Shown here: positions 6,052-14,372 of the stretch, piece after piece
Layout of the letters: the number at the start of each line of letters is the position of its first letter
How positions within the stretch are numbered: position 1 is the stretch's first letter
NCBI GenBank assembly: GCA_021790295.1
Contig: JAJYIC010000005.1
Span: 1-15,157 of the forward strand
DNA length: 15,157 nt
DNA from: Pseudomonadota bacterium
Lineage (GTDB): Bacteria; Pseudomonadota; Alphaproteobacteria; ATCC43930; CGMCC-115725
Reading direction: 5' to 3'
Notes under the pieces: generated by a model
Database searches by the model: none
Told to the model about the DNA's origin: nothing
The model's input: only the letters and a program-made list of their open reading frames with translations
Position numbers and translations under genes: made by a program

Positions 6052-7608
6052 TCAGGAAAGCGAACGCCATTCCCGGCCCTGCTTGCGCAAAAGTAGTTCG
6101 GCGGCTTCGGGTCCGGCGCTGCCGGCGTCATAGGCTTCGAGAGGCACGGTTTTGTCGCTTTGCCACAGATCGAGGATCGGCTGCACCACCCCCCAGCCGG
6201 CTTCGACGCTGTCGGCGCGCTGGAACAGCATCTGGTCGCCGATCATGCAATCGTAAAGCAAGGTCTCGTAGCCGGTTGCGGGCGCGCTTTTGAAATAATC
6301 CTTGTAGCGGAAATCCATCCTCACGCCACCGAGGGTGATCTCGGGGCCCGGAATCTTGGCTCCGAATTCGAGGCAGATGCCTTCGTCGGGCTGGATCTGG
6401 AGGCCGAGAACATTGGGGCCGAGAGCGCCGAGCGCCACCCCGTGAAAAAGCCTGATCGGCGCCTTTTTGAAACAGATCGCGATTTCGGTGCTGCGCCGGG
6501 CCATGGATTTGCCGGTGCGCAGGTAAAAAGGGACGCCCGCCCAGCGCCAATTGTCGACCGCGAGGCGCAGCGCGATATAGGTCTCGGTCATGCTGAGGGG
6601 ATTGACCCCGGGCTCTCGGCGATAGGCGTTGGCAGGCTTCCCAAGGACCGTTCCGGCGCCGTATTGCCCGCGCACGACATCGCGCCTTGCCGCCCCTTCG
6701 TCCAAAGGATGAACGGCTTCGAGCACCTTGCGTTTCTCGGTGCGCACCGCGTCGGCGGCAAAGGAGTTCGGGGTCTCCATCGCCGTCAGGCTCAAAAGCT
6801 GGAAGAGATGGTTGGGCACCATGTCGCGCAACGCCCCGGTCGCCTCGTAAAACGAGGCGCGATGCTCGACGCCGACGGTCTCGGCGACGCTGATCTGGAC
6901 GTGGTCGATGTGATGGCGGTTCCAGAGCGGTTCGAAGATGCCGTTGGCAAAGCGCAAGGCCATGATGTTCTGGACCGTTTCCTTGCCGAGGAAATGGTCG
7001 ATGCGATAGATCTGGCTTTCACTCATCACGTCGAGAAGCCGGGCGTTCAGAGCGCGCGCCGAAGAAAGATCGCTGCCGAAAGGCTTTTCGACGACGACCC
7101 GCCGCCAGCGCCCCTCTTCTTCCCGCAAAAGCCCGGCCTTCCCCAGCCCTTCGACGATCGGGGCGAAAAGCGTGCTGCCGACGGCAAGATAGAAAAGGAC
7201 GTTGCCGCCCGTGCCCGCGGTCTTTTCCTCTTCGTCGAGCGCTGCGGCAAGACGGCGATAGGTTTCGGGCATGCCGACGTCGCCCGATAGACAGGTCATG
7301 CGGTTTGCCAGGCTCTCCCACACCCCCGCGGCAAAAGGCTCCGAGCTCGATCCTTCCGCCGCCGTATCGGAGACAAAGCTTTTGATCCCGAGGGTCAGTT
7401 CCTCGCGGAAAGCTGCGACCGATTTGTCGGCTCGATCGAGACCGATGACGGCAAATTTCTCGGGCAGGAGTTTTGCCTTGGCGAGATTGTAAAGGGCCGG
7501 GATCAAAAGCCGCCGCGTCAGGTCTCCGGCCGCGCCAAAGATCACCAAAGCACAAGGCGAAGCGGGCGCCGGGCGCCTTTTGGGGCCGATCGGGGAGGGC
7601 GCCGCCAT
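6052..7608 (-). CDS. zwf: Glucose-6-phosphate 1-dehydrogenase
   Basis: It is the entry enzyme of the oxidative pentose phosphate branch, oxidising glucose-6-phosphate to 6-phosphogluconolactone with NADP+ (some bacterial forms use NAD+). The product has 518 residues. The nucleotide-binding GAAGDLTRR lies at about 25-33, VEKPFG at 173-178, the substrate signature RIDHFLGKE at 202-210, and the likely catalytic His is H267 in VPNHLFQ. The first 17 residues are a Pro-rich extension before the fold starts. ATG 7608 lies 3 nt after the gnd stop, with a run of five G about 8 nt upstream overlapping the gnd 3' end. Translation is probably coupled to gnd. Confidence 0.97.
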   Translation of the reverse strand: MAAPSPIGPKRRPAPASPCALVIFGAAGDLTRRLLIPALYNLAKAKLLPEKFAVIGLDRADKSVAAFREELTLGIKSFVSDTAAEGSSSEPFAAGVWESLANRMTCLSGDVGMPETYRRLAAALDEEEKTAGTGGNVLFYLAVGSTLFAPIVEGLGKAGLLREEEGRWRRVVVEKPFGSDLSSARALNARLLDVMSESQIYRIDHFLGKETVQNIMALRFANGIFEPLWNRHHIDHVQISVAETVGVEHRASFYEATGALRDMVPNHLFQLLSLTAMETPNSFAADAVRTEKRKVLEAVHPLDEGAARRDVVRGQYGAGTVLGKPANAYRREPGVNPLSMTETYIALRLAVDNWRWAGVPFYLRTGKSMARRSTEIAICFKKAPIRLFHGVALGALGPNVLGLQIQPDEGICLEFGAKIPGPEITLGGVRMDFRYKDYFKSAPATGYETLLYDCMIGDQMLFQRADSVEAGWGVVQPILDLWQSDKTVPLEAYDAGSAGPEAAELLLRKQGREWRSLS

Positions 7609-7611
7609 CGC

Positions 7612-8610
7612 TCATGCCCCCGTCTTGGCCGGTCCCTTGCCCGGTTCCACATGGCCGCCGAATTCCCAGCGCATCGCCGAAAGGATCTTTTCGGCAAAGG
7701 TGTGATCGCGCCGCGAGCGGAAACGGGTAAAAAGAGCGGCCGAGAGAACATCGGCCGGAACCGCCTCTTCGATCGCGGCCATCAAAGTCCAGCGCCCTTC
7801 ACCCGAATCCTCGACAAAGCCCGAAAACTTTTCGAGCCCGGGATCGCGGGCAAGAGCGATCGCGCAAAGATCGAGAAGCCAGGAGGAAACGACGCTTCCG
7901 CGCCGCCACACTTCGGCGATGTCGGCAAGTTCGAAACGATACCGGCGCTCCTCGGGAAGGGACGCCGAAGCGGCGCCTTTCAGGATGTCGAAACCCTCCG
8001 CATAAGCCTGCATCAGGCCGTATTCGATGCCGTTATGGATCATCTTGACAAAATGCCCGGCGCCCGACGGGCCGCAATAAAGATAGCCCTCTTCGGCGCG
8101 CGCATCGCGCCTGCCGCGATTCGGGGTCGGCGCGATCTCCCCTTTTCCCGGAGCAAGGGTCTTGAAGATCGGGTCGAGAGCCTGAACCGCTTCCTCGTCG
8201 CCGCCGATCATCATGCAATATCCACGCTCGAGCCCCCAGACCCCGCCGCTCGTGCCGACATCGACATACCGGATGCCTTTGCCCTTCAGCATTTGCGCGC
8301 GGCGGATATCGTCCTCGAAAAAGGAGTTGCCGCCGTCGATGAGGATGTCGCCGGGAGACAACAGGCGCCCCAAATCCACGACCGCCTCTTCGGTGACGGC
8401 CCCCGCCGGAAGCATCACCCAGACCGCGCGCGGCGGCGCGAGGAGGGCGGCGAAGCCTTCGAGATCGGCGCAGGGCTTTGCCCCTTCGCCCGCCAGTTGG
8501 CGCACCGCCTCTTCGCTTTTGTCGTAGACGACGCAGCGATGCCCTCCCGCCATCAGGCGGCGCACGATATTGCCGCCCATCCTGCCGAGACCGATCATGC
8601 CGAGTTGCAT
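7612..8610 (-). CDS. gnd: 6-Phosphogluconate dehydrogenase, decarboxylating, short (GntZ/YqeC-like) type
   Basis: It oxidatively decarboxylates 6-phosphogluconate to ribulose-5-phosphate and CO2. At 332 residues it belongs to the short branch, not the 470-residue E. coli Gnd type. The Rossmann glycine motif is GLGRMGGN (7-14). The residue closing the second beta strand is D30 (VVYDKS), where NADP+-specific enzymes have Asn-Arg. This predicts NAD+ preference. Catalytic signatures are GGNSFFEDD (93-101), VGTSGG (118-123) and K189 / HNGIEYG (192-198, with E196 as likely acid). ATG 8610 has GGAGGG 5-6 nt upstream. An upstream extension of the frame to 9024 overlaps tal-pgi and is not real. Confidence 0.95.
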   Translation of the reverse strand: MQLGMIGLGRMGGNIVRRLMAGGHRCVVYDKSEEAVRQLAGEGAKPCADLEGFAALLAPPRAVWVMLPAGAVTEEAVVDLGRLLSPGDILIDGGNSFFEDDIRRAQMLKGKGIRYVDVGTSGGVWGLERGYCMMIGGDEEAVQALDPIFKTLAPGKGEIAPTPNRGRRDARAEEGYLYCGPSGAGHFVKMIHNGIEYGLMQAYAEGFDILKGAASASLPEERRYRFELADIAEVWRRGSVVSSWLLDLCAIALARDPGLEKFSGFVEDSGEGRWTLMAAIEEAVPADVLSAALFTRFRSRRDHTFAEKILSAMRWEFGGHVEPGKGPAKTGA

Positions 8611-8647
8611 CGGAACCCTCCGCCAAAACCAGGTGCCCAGCCCGCCT

Positions 8648-11503
8648 TCAGGCGAGCGCTTCGAGGATTGTTCGCTCCAATCTTGCGAGCCCTCTTTCGA
8701 GATCGCCTTCGAGGTGGACGCGCAAGGCCCTTCTGCCGCGTTCGCCAAGAACGGCGAGATCGCCTCTCGCTTGCGCGGCCTTGACGACGCCAAAAGAAAG
8801 GCCGCGCCCGGGGACCTCCAAATCCTCGCGCTCGGCGCAAGTGATCTGGAGGAAAAGGCCGCGGTTGGGGCCGCCTTTATAAGCTTGTCCCGTCGAATGC
8901 AGAAAGCGCGGGCCGAAACCGAGGCAGGTGGCGCATTTCGTGCGGTCGCGGATGATCCTCCGCAAATCCTGGAGCGCGGCGAGATGGGCGGGCGAGCGGT
9001 CGATATAAGCCAGCAGCGCCGCATAGTCGCCCGCCTCAGCCCGCCCGAAATGGGCCTTGAGCGCCGACAAAAGAGTGCCGCCCGCGTCTTTGAAAAAGGC
9101 CAGATTGAAGGGATCGGCGTAAAGGCTTATCCCGTCCTCTCTGAGAAAAGGCTCTTCAGGGGGAAGCGTCCCGGTCTTCTCGAAAGCCGCCGTCAGTTCC
9201 CGGGTCTTCACTTTTTGCGCTTCGACATCGGGCTGATCGAAAGGATTGATGGCGAGATAGGAGCCGAGCACGGCCGTTGCCATCTCCCAGCGGAAGAATT
9301 CCTGGCCGAGCTGGAGCGGGTTCGAAACCACCACTTCGACGACCGGGTGGCCCTTGAATTCGAGCGCCGCGAGCGCGCGCGCTTTCTCGCGATCCTCTTC
9401 TCCGGCAAGGCGCAGATAGGCGAAAAGGCGGTCCTTGCCGTAGACCTCGGGCGCCGCCAACGGTTCCCCGGCGAGCGGAATGACGCCTTTGCCGCCTTTC
9501 CCGGTCGATTCGGCGAGAAGCTGTTCGAGCCAGCCGCCAAAGGCGGCAATCCCCTCAGAAGCGATGATCGTCACCTTGTCGCGGCCCTTTGCGGCCGACG
9601 CGCCGAGGATCGCGCCGAGAAGGACGCCGGCGTTTTCCGCGGGCGGGGTCGAAGGCGAAGAAGAGCGCACCATCCTTTGCGCCGCGGCGAGGATTGCGCC
9701 GGGATCGAGGCCTTGCGCCGCGGCCGGAACCATGCCGAAATTGGAGAGAACGGAATAGCGCCCGCCGATCTCTTTCTCGCCGAAAAAGAGGCGGCGGAAA
9801 CCGCCCGCGGAAAGAGCAAGAGGCGAACCTGCGTCGGTGATCGCGACAAAGCGCGCCTTTGCCTCGGCCTCACCCAAAACAGAAGCCGAACGGGCAAGGA
9901 AATAGTCCTTGAGGAGCTCGGGCTCGAGCGTCGTTCCGGATTTGCTCGAAACGATAAAAAGGGTGCGGCTGAGGTCGATCTCCTTCTCGATGCGGCGGAT
10001 CTGCGCGGGGTCGGTCGAATCGAGGACGAACAGCCGAGGGAAGCCTTGTGCCGGGGCAAAGCTTTCGCCGATCACCTCGGCGCCAAGGCTCGACCCGCCC
10101 ATGCCAAGGAGAAGGACGTCGCGCACCCCCGAGGCTTTGACCTCTGCGGCAAAATCCTCGAGCTTTTGCAGTTCTTTCTTCTCGCTTTCGCCGACCCCGA
10201 GCCAGCCGAGCCATTCTCCCTCCCCGTCTCCGGTCCATAAAGCGGGGTCGCCCGCCCACAGCCGCCGCAACTTTCCTCCCGCGCGCCAGTCCTCGAGCGA
10301 GGATTTCGCCGCCTCTTCGATCTCGGGGGGAAGCGCGGCGCGAAAGGAATTGAGGCGGCTTCCCAGAATCCGCCGCCGTTTGCGCTCGACCGCGCCATAA
10401 AGCCCGTCCGCGGCTTCGGCGAAAAGGCGCACCCCCTCTTCGACAAGCTGGTCGGTGATCGCCTCGAGCGATATCCCATGACGGGAAAGCGCCGCGAGAA
10501 CGCGCTCTGCCCCTTCGACATCCTCTTCGAGGCTCAAACGCACACGCCCGTGTTCGCGGAATGCGTCCATAGTCGCCGGCGGCATGGTGTTGACGGTGTC
10601 GGCGCCGATCAGCTCTTCGATATAAAGGACGTCGCGATAGGCCTTGTTTTTGGTCGAAGTGCTGGCCCAAAGGAGCCTTTGCGGTGAGGCTCCCTTCTCC
10701 AGGAGGCGCTGCCAGCGCTCGCCGGAGAAGATCTTTTTGTAAAGGCGATAAGCGAGCTTCGCATTGGCGATGGCGACGCGGCCTTTGAGGCTTTCGAGTT
10801 CCTCCTTCTCCTCCTCGCTGCGGGCTGCGGCGAGCCGGCCTTCGAGAGCCTTGTCGGCGAGAGTGTCGATGCGGCTGACAAAAAAGCTCGCGACGCTCGC
10901 GATCCGCCGCGGGTCGCCGCCGTTCCGCAGCAATGCCTCGAGGCCGGCGAGATACGCCTCGGCCGCCTCTTCGTAGACCTTTTGCGAAAAGAGAAGCGTG
11001 ACGTTGATGTTGATCCCTTTGCCGATCATACGCTCGATCGCCGGAAGCCCCGGTCCCGTTCCCGGGATCTTGACCATCAGGTTCGGCCGGCCGACTTCGC
11101 GCCAAAGCCTCTCCACCTCCGCGACCGTCTTTTCGGTGTCCATCGCCAGATAGGGCGAGACTTCGAGGCTGATAAAGCCGTCGCGTCCGGCGCTCGCGTC
11201 ATAAACCGGGCGCAGCATACCGGCGCCTTCGCGAATGTCGGTGACCGCAATCTTCTCGAAAAGCCCGCCCGCGTCGATATCGCCGCCGGCAAGCAGTTCC
11301 TTCAACTCCGCGTCGTAATCTTCGCCTTCGCCGATCGCCTTTTCGAAAATCGACGGGTTCGAGGTGACGCCGCAAAGCCCGTCCTCGGCGATCAGAGCCT
11401 TGAGCCTGCCCTTTCGCAAAAGCTCCCGGCTGACGAAGTCGAGCCACACGGACTGGCCGCACTGGTGAAGCGTGATCAAAGGGTTGGTCGTCATGGAGCG
11501 CAT
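8648..11503 (-). CDS. tal-pgi: Bifunctional transaldolase / glucose-6-phosphate isomerase fusion, first gene of the operon
   Basis: One 951-residue chain joins two enzymes. Residues 1 to about 375 are transaldolase of the long TalAB type: GVTSNPSIFEK (45-55), the Schiff-base lysine K145 in NLMVKIPGT, NINVTLLFS (165-173) and LLWASTSTKN (277-286). From about 380 to the end is phosphoglucose isomerase: LLGMGGSSLG (465-474), SSKSGTT (519-525), GGRYSVLS (580-587), E740 in FFRWE, NPFDQPDVEAQK (753-764) and HSTGQAYKGGPN (869-880). Both active sites look intact. A short Arg-rich segment at 374-379 may be the linker. Start ATG 11503 has AAGGAG 7 nt upstream and is preferred over ATG 11494. Similar fusions are known in several alphaproteobacteria and some other phyla. 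The fusion physically links fructose-6-P release by Tal with its recycling to glucose-6-P. Confidence 0.96.
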   Translation of the reverse strand: MRSMTTNPLITLHQCGQSVWLDFVSRELLRKGRLKALIAEDGLCGVTSNPSIFEKAIGEGEDYDAELKELLAGGDIDAGGLFEKIAVTDIREGAGMLRPVYDASAGRDGFISLEVSPYLAMDTEKTVAEVERLWREVGRPNLMVKIPGTGPGLPAIERMIGKGININVTLLFSQKVYEEAAEAYLAGLEALLRNGGDPRRIASVASFFVSRIDTLADKALEGRLAAARSEEEKEELESLKGRVAIANAKLAYRLYKKIFSGERWQRLLEKGASPQRLLWASTSTKNKAYRDVLYIEELIGADTVNTMPPATMDAFREHGRVRLSLEEDVEGAERVLAALSRHGISLEAITDQLVEEGVRLFAEAADGLYGAVERKRRRILGSRLNSFRAALPPEIEEAAKSSLEDWRAGGKLRRLWAGDPALWTGDGEGEWLGWLGVGESEKKELQKLEDFAAEVKASGVRDVLLLGMGGSSLGAEVIGESFAPAQGFPRLFVLDSTDPAQIRRIEKEIDLSRTLFIVSSKSGTTLEPELLKDYFLARSASVLGEAEAKARFVAITDAGSPLALSAGGFRRLFFGEKEIGGRYSVLSNFGMVPAAAQGLDPGAILAAAQRMVRSSSPSTPPAENAGVLLGAILGASAAKGRDKVTIIASEGIAAFGGWLEQLLAESTGKGGKGVIPLAGEPLAAPEVYGKDRLFAYLRLAGEEDREKARALAALEFKGHPVVEVVVSNPLQLGQEFFRWEMATAVLGSYLAINPFDQPDVEAQKVKTRELTAAFEKTGTLPPEEPFLREDGISLYADPFNLAFFKDAGGTLLSALKAHFGRAEAGDYAALLAYIDRSPAHLAALQDLRRIIRDRTKCATCLGFGPRFLHSTGQAYKGGPNRGLFLQITCAEREDLEVPGRGLSFGVVKAAQARGDLAVLGERGRRALRVHLEGDLERGLARLERTILEALA

Positions 11504-11533
11504 TCGAAGACTCCTTCGAGAGCGTGCTTTGTT

Positions 11534-11615
11534 GCGCCGTCGTCGCGGCGCGCAGGCTCTCGTCCTCGCGCATATGGAGGCGCTTTGGCGCCGGCAAAAG
11601 GCGCTTTCTTGCGCC
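11534..11615. repeat. Three closely spaced GCGCC-type inverted repeats in the divergent spacer
   Basis: GCGCCG-N6-CGGCGC lies at 11534-11551, GGCGC-N4-GCGCC at 11579-11592 and GGCGC-N6-GCGCC at 11600-11615. They lie between the candidate promoter and the tal-pgi start. The spacer 11504-11792 holds no gene. The repeats could be operator sites or leader RNA hairpins, but short GC palindromes are common in GC-rich DNA. Confidence 0.4.
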
Positions 11616-11617
11616 GA

Positions 11618-11645
11618 CTCTTGAAAATCCCGCGCGTTTCGTCAA
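11618..11645 (-). promoter_or_regulatory. Candidate sigma70-type promoter of the pentose phosphate operon
   Basis: On the minus strand TTGACG (11645-11640) is a near-perfect -35. A 16-nt spacer leads to AAGAGT (11623-11618) as a weak -10. Transcription would start near 11610 and leave a leader of about 105 nt before the tal-pgi ATG. The -10 is poor, so this is only a candidate. Confidence 0.35.
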
Positions 11646-11792
11646 CACGCCCGGGGTTTCCTTTGATCCGGTTTTTGCCGCGCGAAAACCCTCTCGCAGT
11701 CGCAAAATCCCGGCGCCGGCCCATCTATGGCCAAACGCTCCTATATCGCGAGACGAAGGCTGAGAAGCCGAAAACGGGAGAGCCCTGTTCCC

Positions 11793-13058
11793 ATGTCTTC
11801 ACGCTCAGCCCTCGACCCCCGGGAAGCGGCGGGCAACCCGCAGGGCGAGGACGAATTCTTTCGCATCGACGCGGTTCACGCGAGCATCGGCAGCCCGATC
11901 CCCGGCGGCGAGGCGGCACGCTGGCTTCTTGCCGACGGGCCGCAGATCGACAGCGAGGCCGAGCTTTTCGACGAATTATGCTGGCGCATTGCCGGAAGCG
12001 GGGTGTCCTTGCTCCGGGCGACGCTTCACATCGGTACCCTGCACCCGCAGATCCGCGGCCGTTCGCTGCGCTGGCTGCGCGAAAGGCGCCTCGTCGAAGA
12101 GTATTCGATCCTTCACGGTCTCGAAGGCACCCGCGACTATGCCGAAAGCCCGATAAAGGATGCGGTCGAACGCGGGCTTCCCTTTCGCCGCAGCCTCGGC
12201 AGCGGAGCCACCGGCTACCCCTTGCTCGACAAGATCGGGAAGGCCGGAGGCACCGATTATCTCGCCTTGCCTCTCAATCCCGCAAACGGCCGTTTCCCGG
12301 TCGTGACCTGGACTACGGATCGCAAAGGCGGGTTCAGGGACGCCGATATCGAGACCCTCACCCAGTTGAACCCCGCTCTTGCCGCCATCATCGAGACTCG
12401 CTCGGCGCGCCGCATCTCCACCAATCTCCTCGACACCTATCTCGGACGCGGGGCCGGGCGGCGCATCCTTGCCGGGCACATCCGGCGCGCAGAGGGCGAA
12501 GCCTTGCGGGCGGTCGTCATGGCGAGCGACATGAGGAACTTTACCGGCCTTTCCGACCGCCTTCCGGGAGGAGCCGTGATCGAGCTTCTCGACGATTACT
12601 TCGATGCGGTCGTGCCGCCGATCGAAAAGCGGCGCGGCGAAGTCTTGAAATTCGTCGGCGACGGGCTTCTCGCCATCTTTCCTGCCGAAGACGGCGAGGA
12701 TTTCGCTCCGGCAAGCCTTTATGCGATCGAAGCCGCGGTTGAGGGTCTGGAGCGCCTGGACAAGGCTAGCCGGGTGCGAAAGGCGCGCGAATTGAGCGAG
12801 ATCAGAGCCGGCGTCGGTCTCCATCTGGGCGAGGTCATCTACGGCAATGTCGGCGCCGCCGATCGCCTCGATTTCACCGTCATCGGTCCCGCCGTCAATC
12901 TCGCGTCGCGCATCGAAGGGCTGACAAAACGCCTTTTGCGCCCGCTTTTGACGTCGAGCGCTTTTGCCGGGATCTGCCCGCGCCCTCTCGTCTCTCTCGG
13001 CTCCCACCCGGTGCGCGGGCTTCTCGAACCCGAAGAGGTGTTCGGCCTGCCCGAGTGA
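11793..13058 (+). CDS. Soluble class III adenylate cyclase
   Basis: It makes cAMP from ATP. With ATG 11793 the product has 421 residues and a GGGAG 12 nt upstream, which is rather far. The frame also allows ATG 11727, adding 22 Arg-rich residues with no Shine-Dalgarno. The catalytic domain covers about 238-410. Metal-binding aspartates are D246 (SDMRNFT) and D290 (FVGDG), spaced 44 as usual. The purine-specifying pair is K286 and D360, which indicates ATP rather than GTP. Transition-state residues are N369 and R373 (AVNLASR). The N-terminal 200 residues have no transmembrane helix and resemble the uncharacterised input region (SLLRATLHIGTLHP) seen in many rhizobial cyclases, possibly GAF-like. 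It is divergent from the pentose phosphate operon, but whether it senses that pathway is unknown. Confidence 0.93.
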   Translation: MSSRSALDPREAAGNPQGEDEFFRIDAVHASIGSPIPGGEAARWLLADGPQIDSEAELFDELCWRIAGSGVSLLRATLHIGTLHPQIRGRSLRWLRERRLVEEYSILHGLEGTRDYAESPIKDAVERGLPFRRSLGSGATGYPLLDKIGKAGGTDYLALPLNPANGRFPVVTWTTDRKGGFRDADIETLTQLNPALAAIIETRSARRISTNLLDTYLGRGAGRRILAGHIRRAEGEALRAVVMASDMRNFTGLSDRLPGGAVIELLDDYFDAVVPPIEKRRGEVLKFVGDGLLAIFPAEDGEDFAPASLYAIEAAVEGLERLDKASRVRKARELSEIRAGVGLHLGEVIYGNVGAADRLDFTVIGPAVNLASRIEGLTKRLLRPLLTSSAFAGICPRPLVSLGSHPVRGLLEPEEVFGLPE

Positions 13059-13144
13059 AGGCAGGCCGTTCGCTGTTTCGGCAATCCCGGCCTTCGGGCA
13101 CCCGGGCCGGCGTCCCTTCGCCGGTCGTTGCCGTAAAAAACGGC
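13044..13144. other. Convergent spacer with several hairpins, possible weak terminators
   Basis: Between the cyclase stop and the CoA-transferase stop are four inverted repeats. GGCCTGCC-N8-GGCAGGCC (13044-13067) overlaps the cyclase stop and is followed only by GTTCGCTGTTT. CCGGCC-N12-GGCCGG is at 13087-13110 and CCGGCG-N6-CGCCGG at 13107-13124. GCCGT-A5-ACGGC (13130-13144) reads as a T6-containing loop on the minus strand. None has the stem plus T-run of a textbook terminator. The first is the best candidate for ending cyclase transcription. Confidence 0.35.
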
Positions 13145-13169
13145 TTTCCCGGCTCTCCTGCGGGCGCTT

Positions 13170-14372
13170 TCAGCCTTCCGGTTCGAGCGCCACTCTGCGC
13201 GCGATCAGAGCCTCGATCCTGCGCGCGTCGAGCCCCGCTTCGCCGAGGATTTCGCGCGTATGTTCGCCCAATCTCGGCGCGTGGCGGCGCGCCCCGCCTC
13301 TTTCCCCGCCGAATTTGACCGGCGGCCGCGCCATGCGGATCCTGCCTTCCGAAGGATGATCGACGAGAGGGAGGAAATCGACCGCGGCAAGCTGCTCGTC
13401 TTGCGGCAGGTGTTCGAGCGCGTTGACGGGACCGCAAGGGATGTCGGCGGCTTTGAGCCGCGACAGCCATTCCTCGCTGCCGCCCTCGCGCACGCATTCG
13501 GCAACAAGCGCGTAAAGCTCGGCGATGTGACGGCTTCTTGTTTCGCCGTCGGCAAGGCGCGGGTCTTCGGCAAGATCGGTCCTCAGGGCGATGCGGAAGA
13601 AATCCTTCCACTGCCTCGTCGTATAAGGGACGATGCAGATGTGGCCGTCGCGGGTGCGGTAGGGCCTGCGGTCGGGCGCCAGCATGCGGGCATAACCAGG
13701 GGCGCCAAGCCGAGGCTCGAACGTCATCCCTCCCATGTGTTCGGCGAGAACGAAAGCGGTCATCGTCTCCAGCATCGGCACTTCGACCGCCTGACCTTCG
13801 CCCGTCCGCATCCTTTCGATGAGAGCGGCGAGAACCGCATAGACCATGGTGAGGCCGACCGTCTTGTCGCCCATGATGGTCGGCACAAAGCGCACCTCTC
13901 CGCTTGTCGCCTCTTGCAGTGAGGCAAGGCCGCAACCGCCTTGGATCACATCGTCGAAAGCCGGACGGCCGGCGCAAGGCCCGTCCTCGCCGTAGCCATG
14001 GGCCGAACAATAGACGAGGCGCGGGTTCGCTTCGCGCAAACGCTCGAAGCCGAGGCCGAGACGCGCGATCGCTTGGGAACGCATGTTGTGGACGAAAACG
14101 TCGCTCGTCCGCGCCAGAAGCAGGACCGCCTCGCGCGCCTCGGGGTCTTTGAGGTCGAGCGCGAGAGAGCGTTTGTTGCGGTTGAGATTAAGAAAAATAT
14201 GCCCCATGTCGCGATGCCGCGCCGGGACGGCATAACGCATGATGTCGCCTTCGGGAGGTTCGATCTTGATCACTTCGGCGCCGAGATCGCCGAGGGTCTG
14301 GGTGGCGAGAGGCCCCAAAACCACGGTCGTCAGATCGAGAACCTTGATCCCGGCAAGAGGCGCCGTGCTCAT
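13170..14372 (-). CDS. CaiB/BaiF family (type III) CoA-transferase
   Basis: Class III CoA-transferases move CoA between carboxylic acids through an aspartyl-CoA intermediate (formyl-CoA:oxalate, carnitine and bile-acid transferases are relatives). The 400-residue length fits. The N terminus has the family opening PLAGIKVLDLTTVVLGPLAT followed by the GDLGAEVIKIE segment. LNLNRNKRSLALDL (61-74) is also typical. The catalytic nucleophile is D169 (MGDK), at the same number as in formyl-CoA transferase. YCSAHGYGEDGP (121-132) and GEGQAVEVPMLE match family blocks. ATG 14372 has GAGGTAGGG just upstream and overlaps the cupin stop as ATGA, so the two are translationally coupled. No dehydrogenase, ligase or decarboxylase is nearby, so the acid it activates cannot be named. 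Confidence 0.93.
   Translation of the reverse strand: MSTAPLAGIKVLDLTTVVLGPLATQTLGDLGAEVIKIEPPEGDIMRYAVPARHRDMGHIFLNLNRNKRSLALDLKDPEAREAVLLLARTSDVFVHNMRSQAIARLGLGFERLREANPRLVYCSAHGYGEDGPCAGRPAFDDVIQGGCGLASLQEATSGEVRFVPTIMGDKTVGLTMVYAVLAALIERMRTGEGQAVEVPMLETMTAFVLAEHMGGMTFEPRLGAPGYARMLAPDRRPYRTRDGHICIVPYTTRQWKDFFRIALRTDLAEDPRLADGETRSRHIAELYALVAECVREGGSEEWLSRLKAADIPCGPVNALEHLPQDEQLAAVDFLPLVDHPSEGRIRMARPPVKFGGERGGARRHAPRLGEHTREILGEAGLDARRIEALIARRVALEPEG

Noticed and set aside
6160..7290. 376-codon plus-strand open frame antisense to zwf
   Set aside because: Same cause: the codon-phase mirror of a strongly supported gene, with no recognisable domain.
8570..10240. 556-codon plus-strand open frame antisense to tal-pgi
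   Set aside because: It is a shadow of GC-biased codon use in tal-pgi. The sequence shows no motif and tal-pgi has every catalytic block.
11982..12742. Alternative plus-strand frame through the cyclase, part of a long open frame beginning at 10982
   Set aside because: It crosses the tal-pgi gene and the cyclase in the wrong phase and is Arg/Pro-rich. The cyclase frame carries all class III residues.
13130..13144. GCCGT-A5-ACGGC as a terminator of the CoA-transferase gene
   Set aside because: On the minus strand the T-run is in the loop, not after the stem, so it is not a normal intrinsic terminator.
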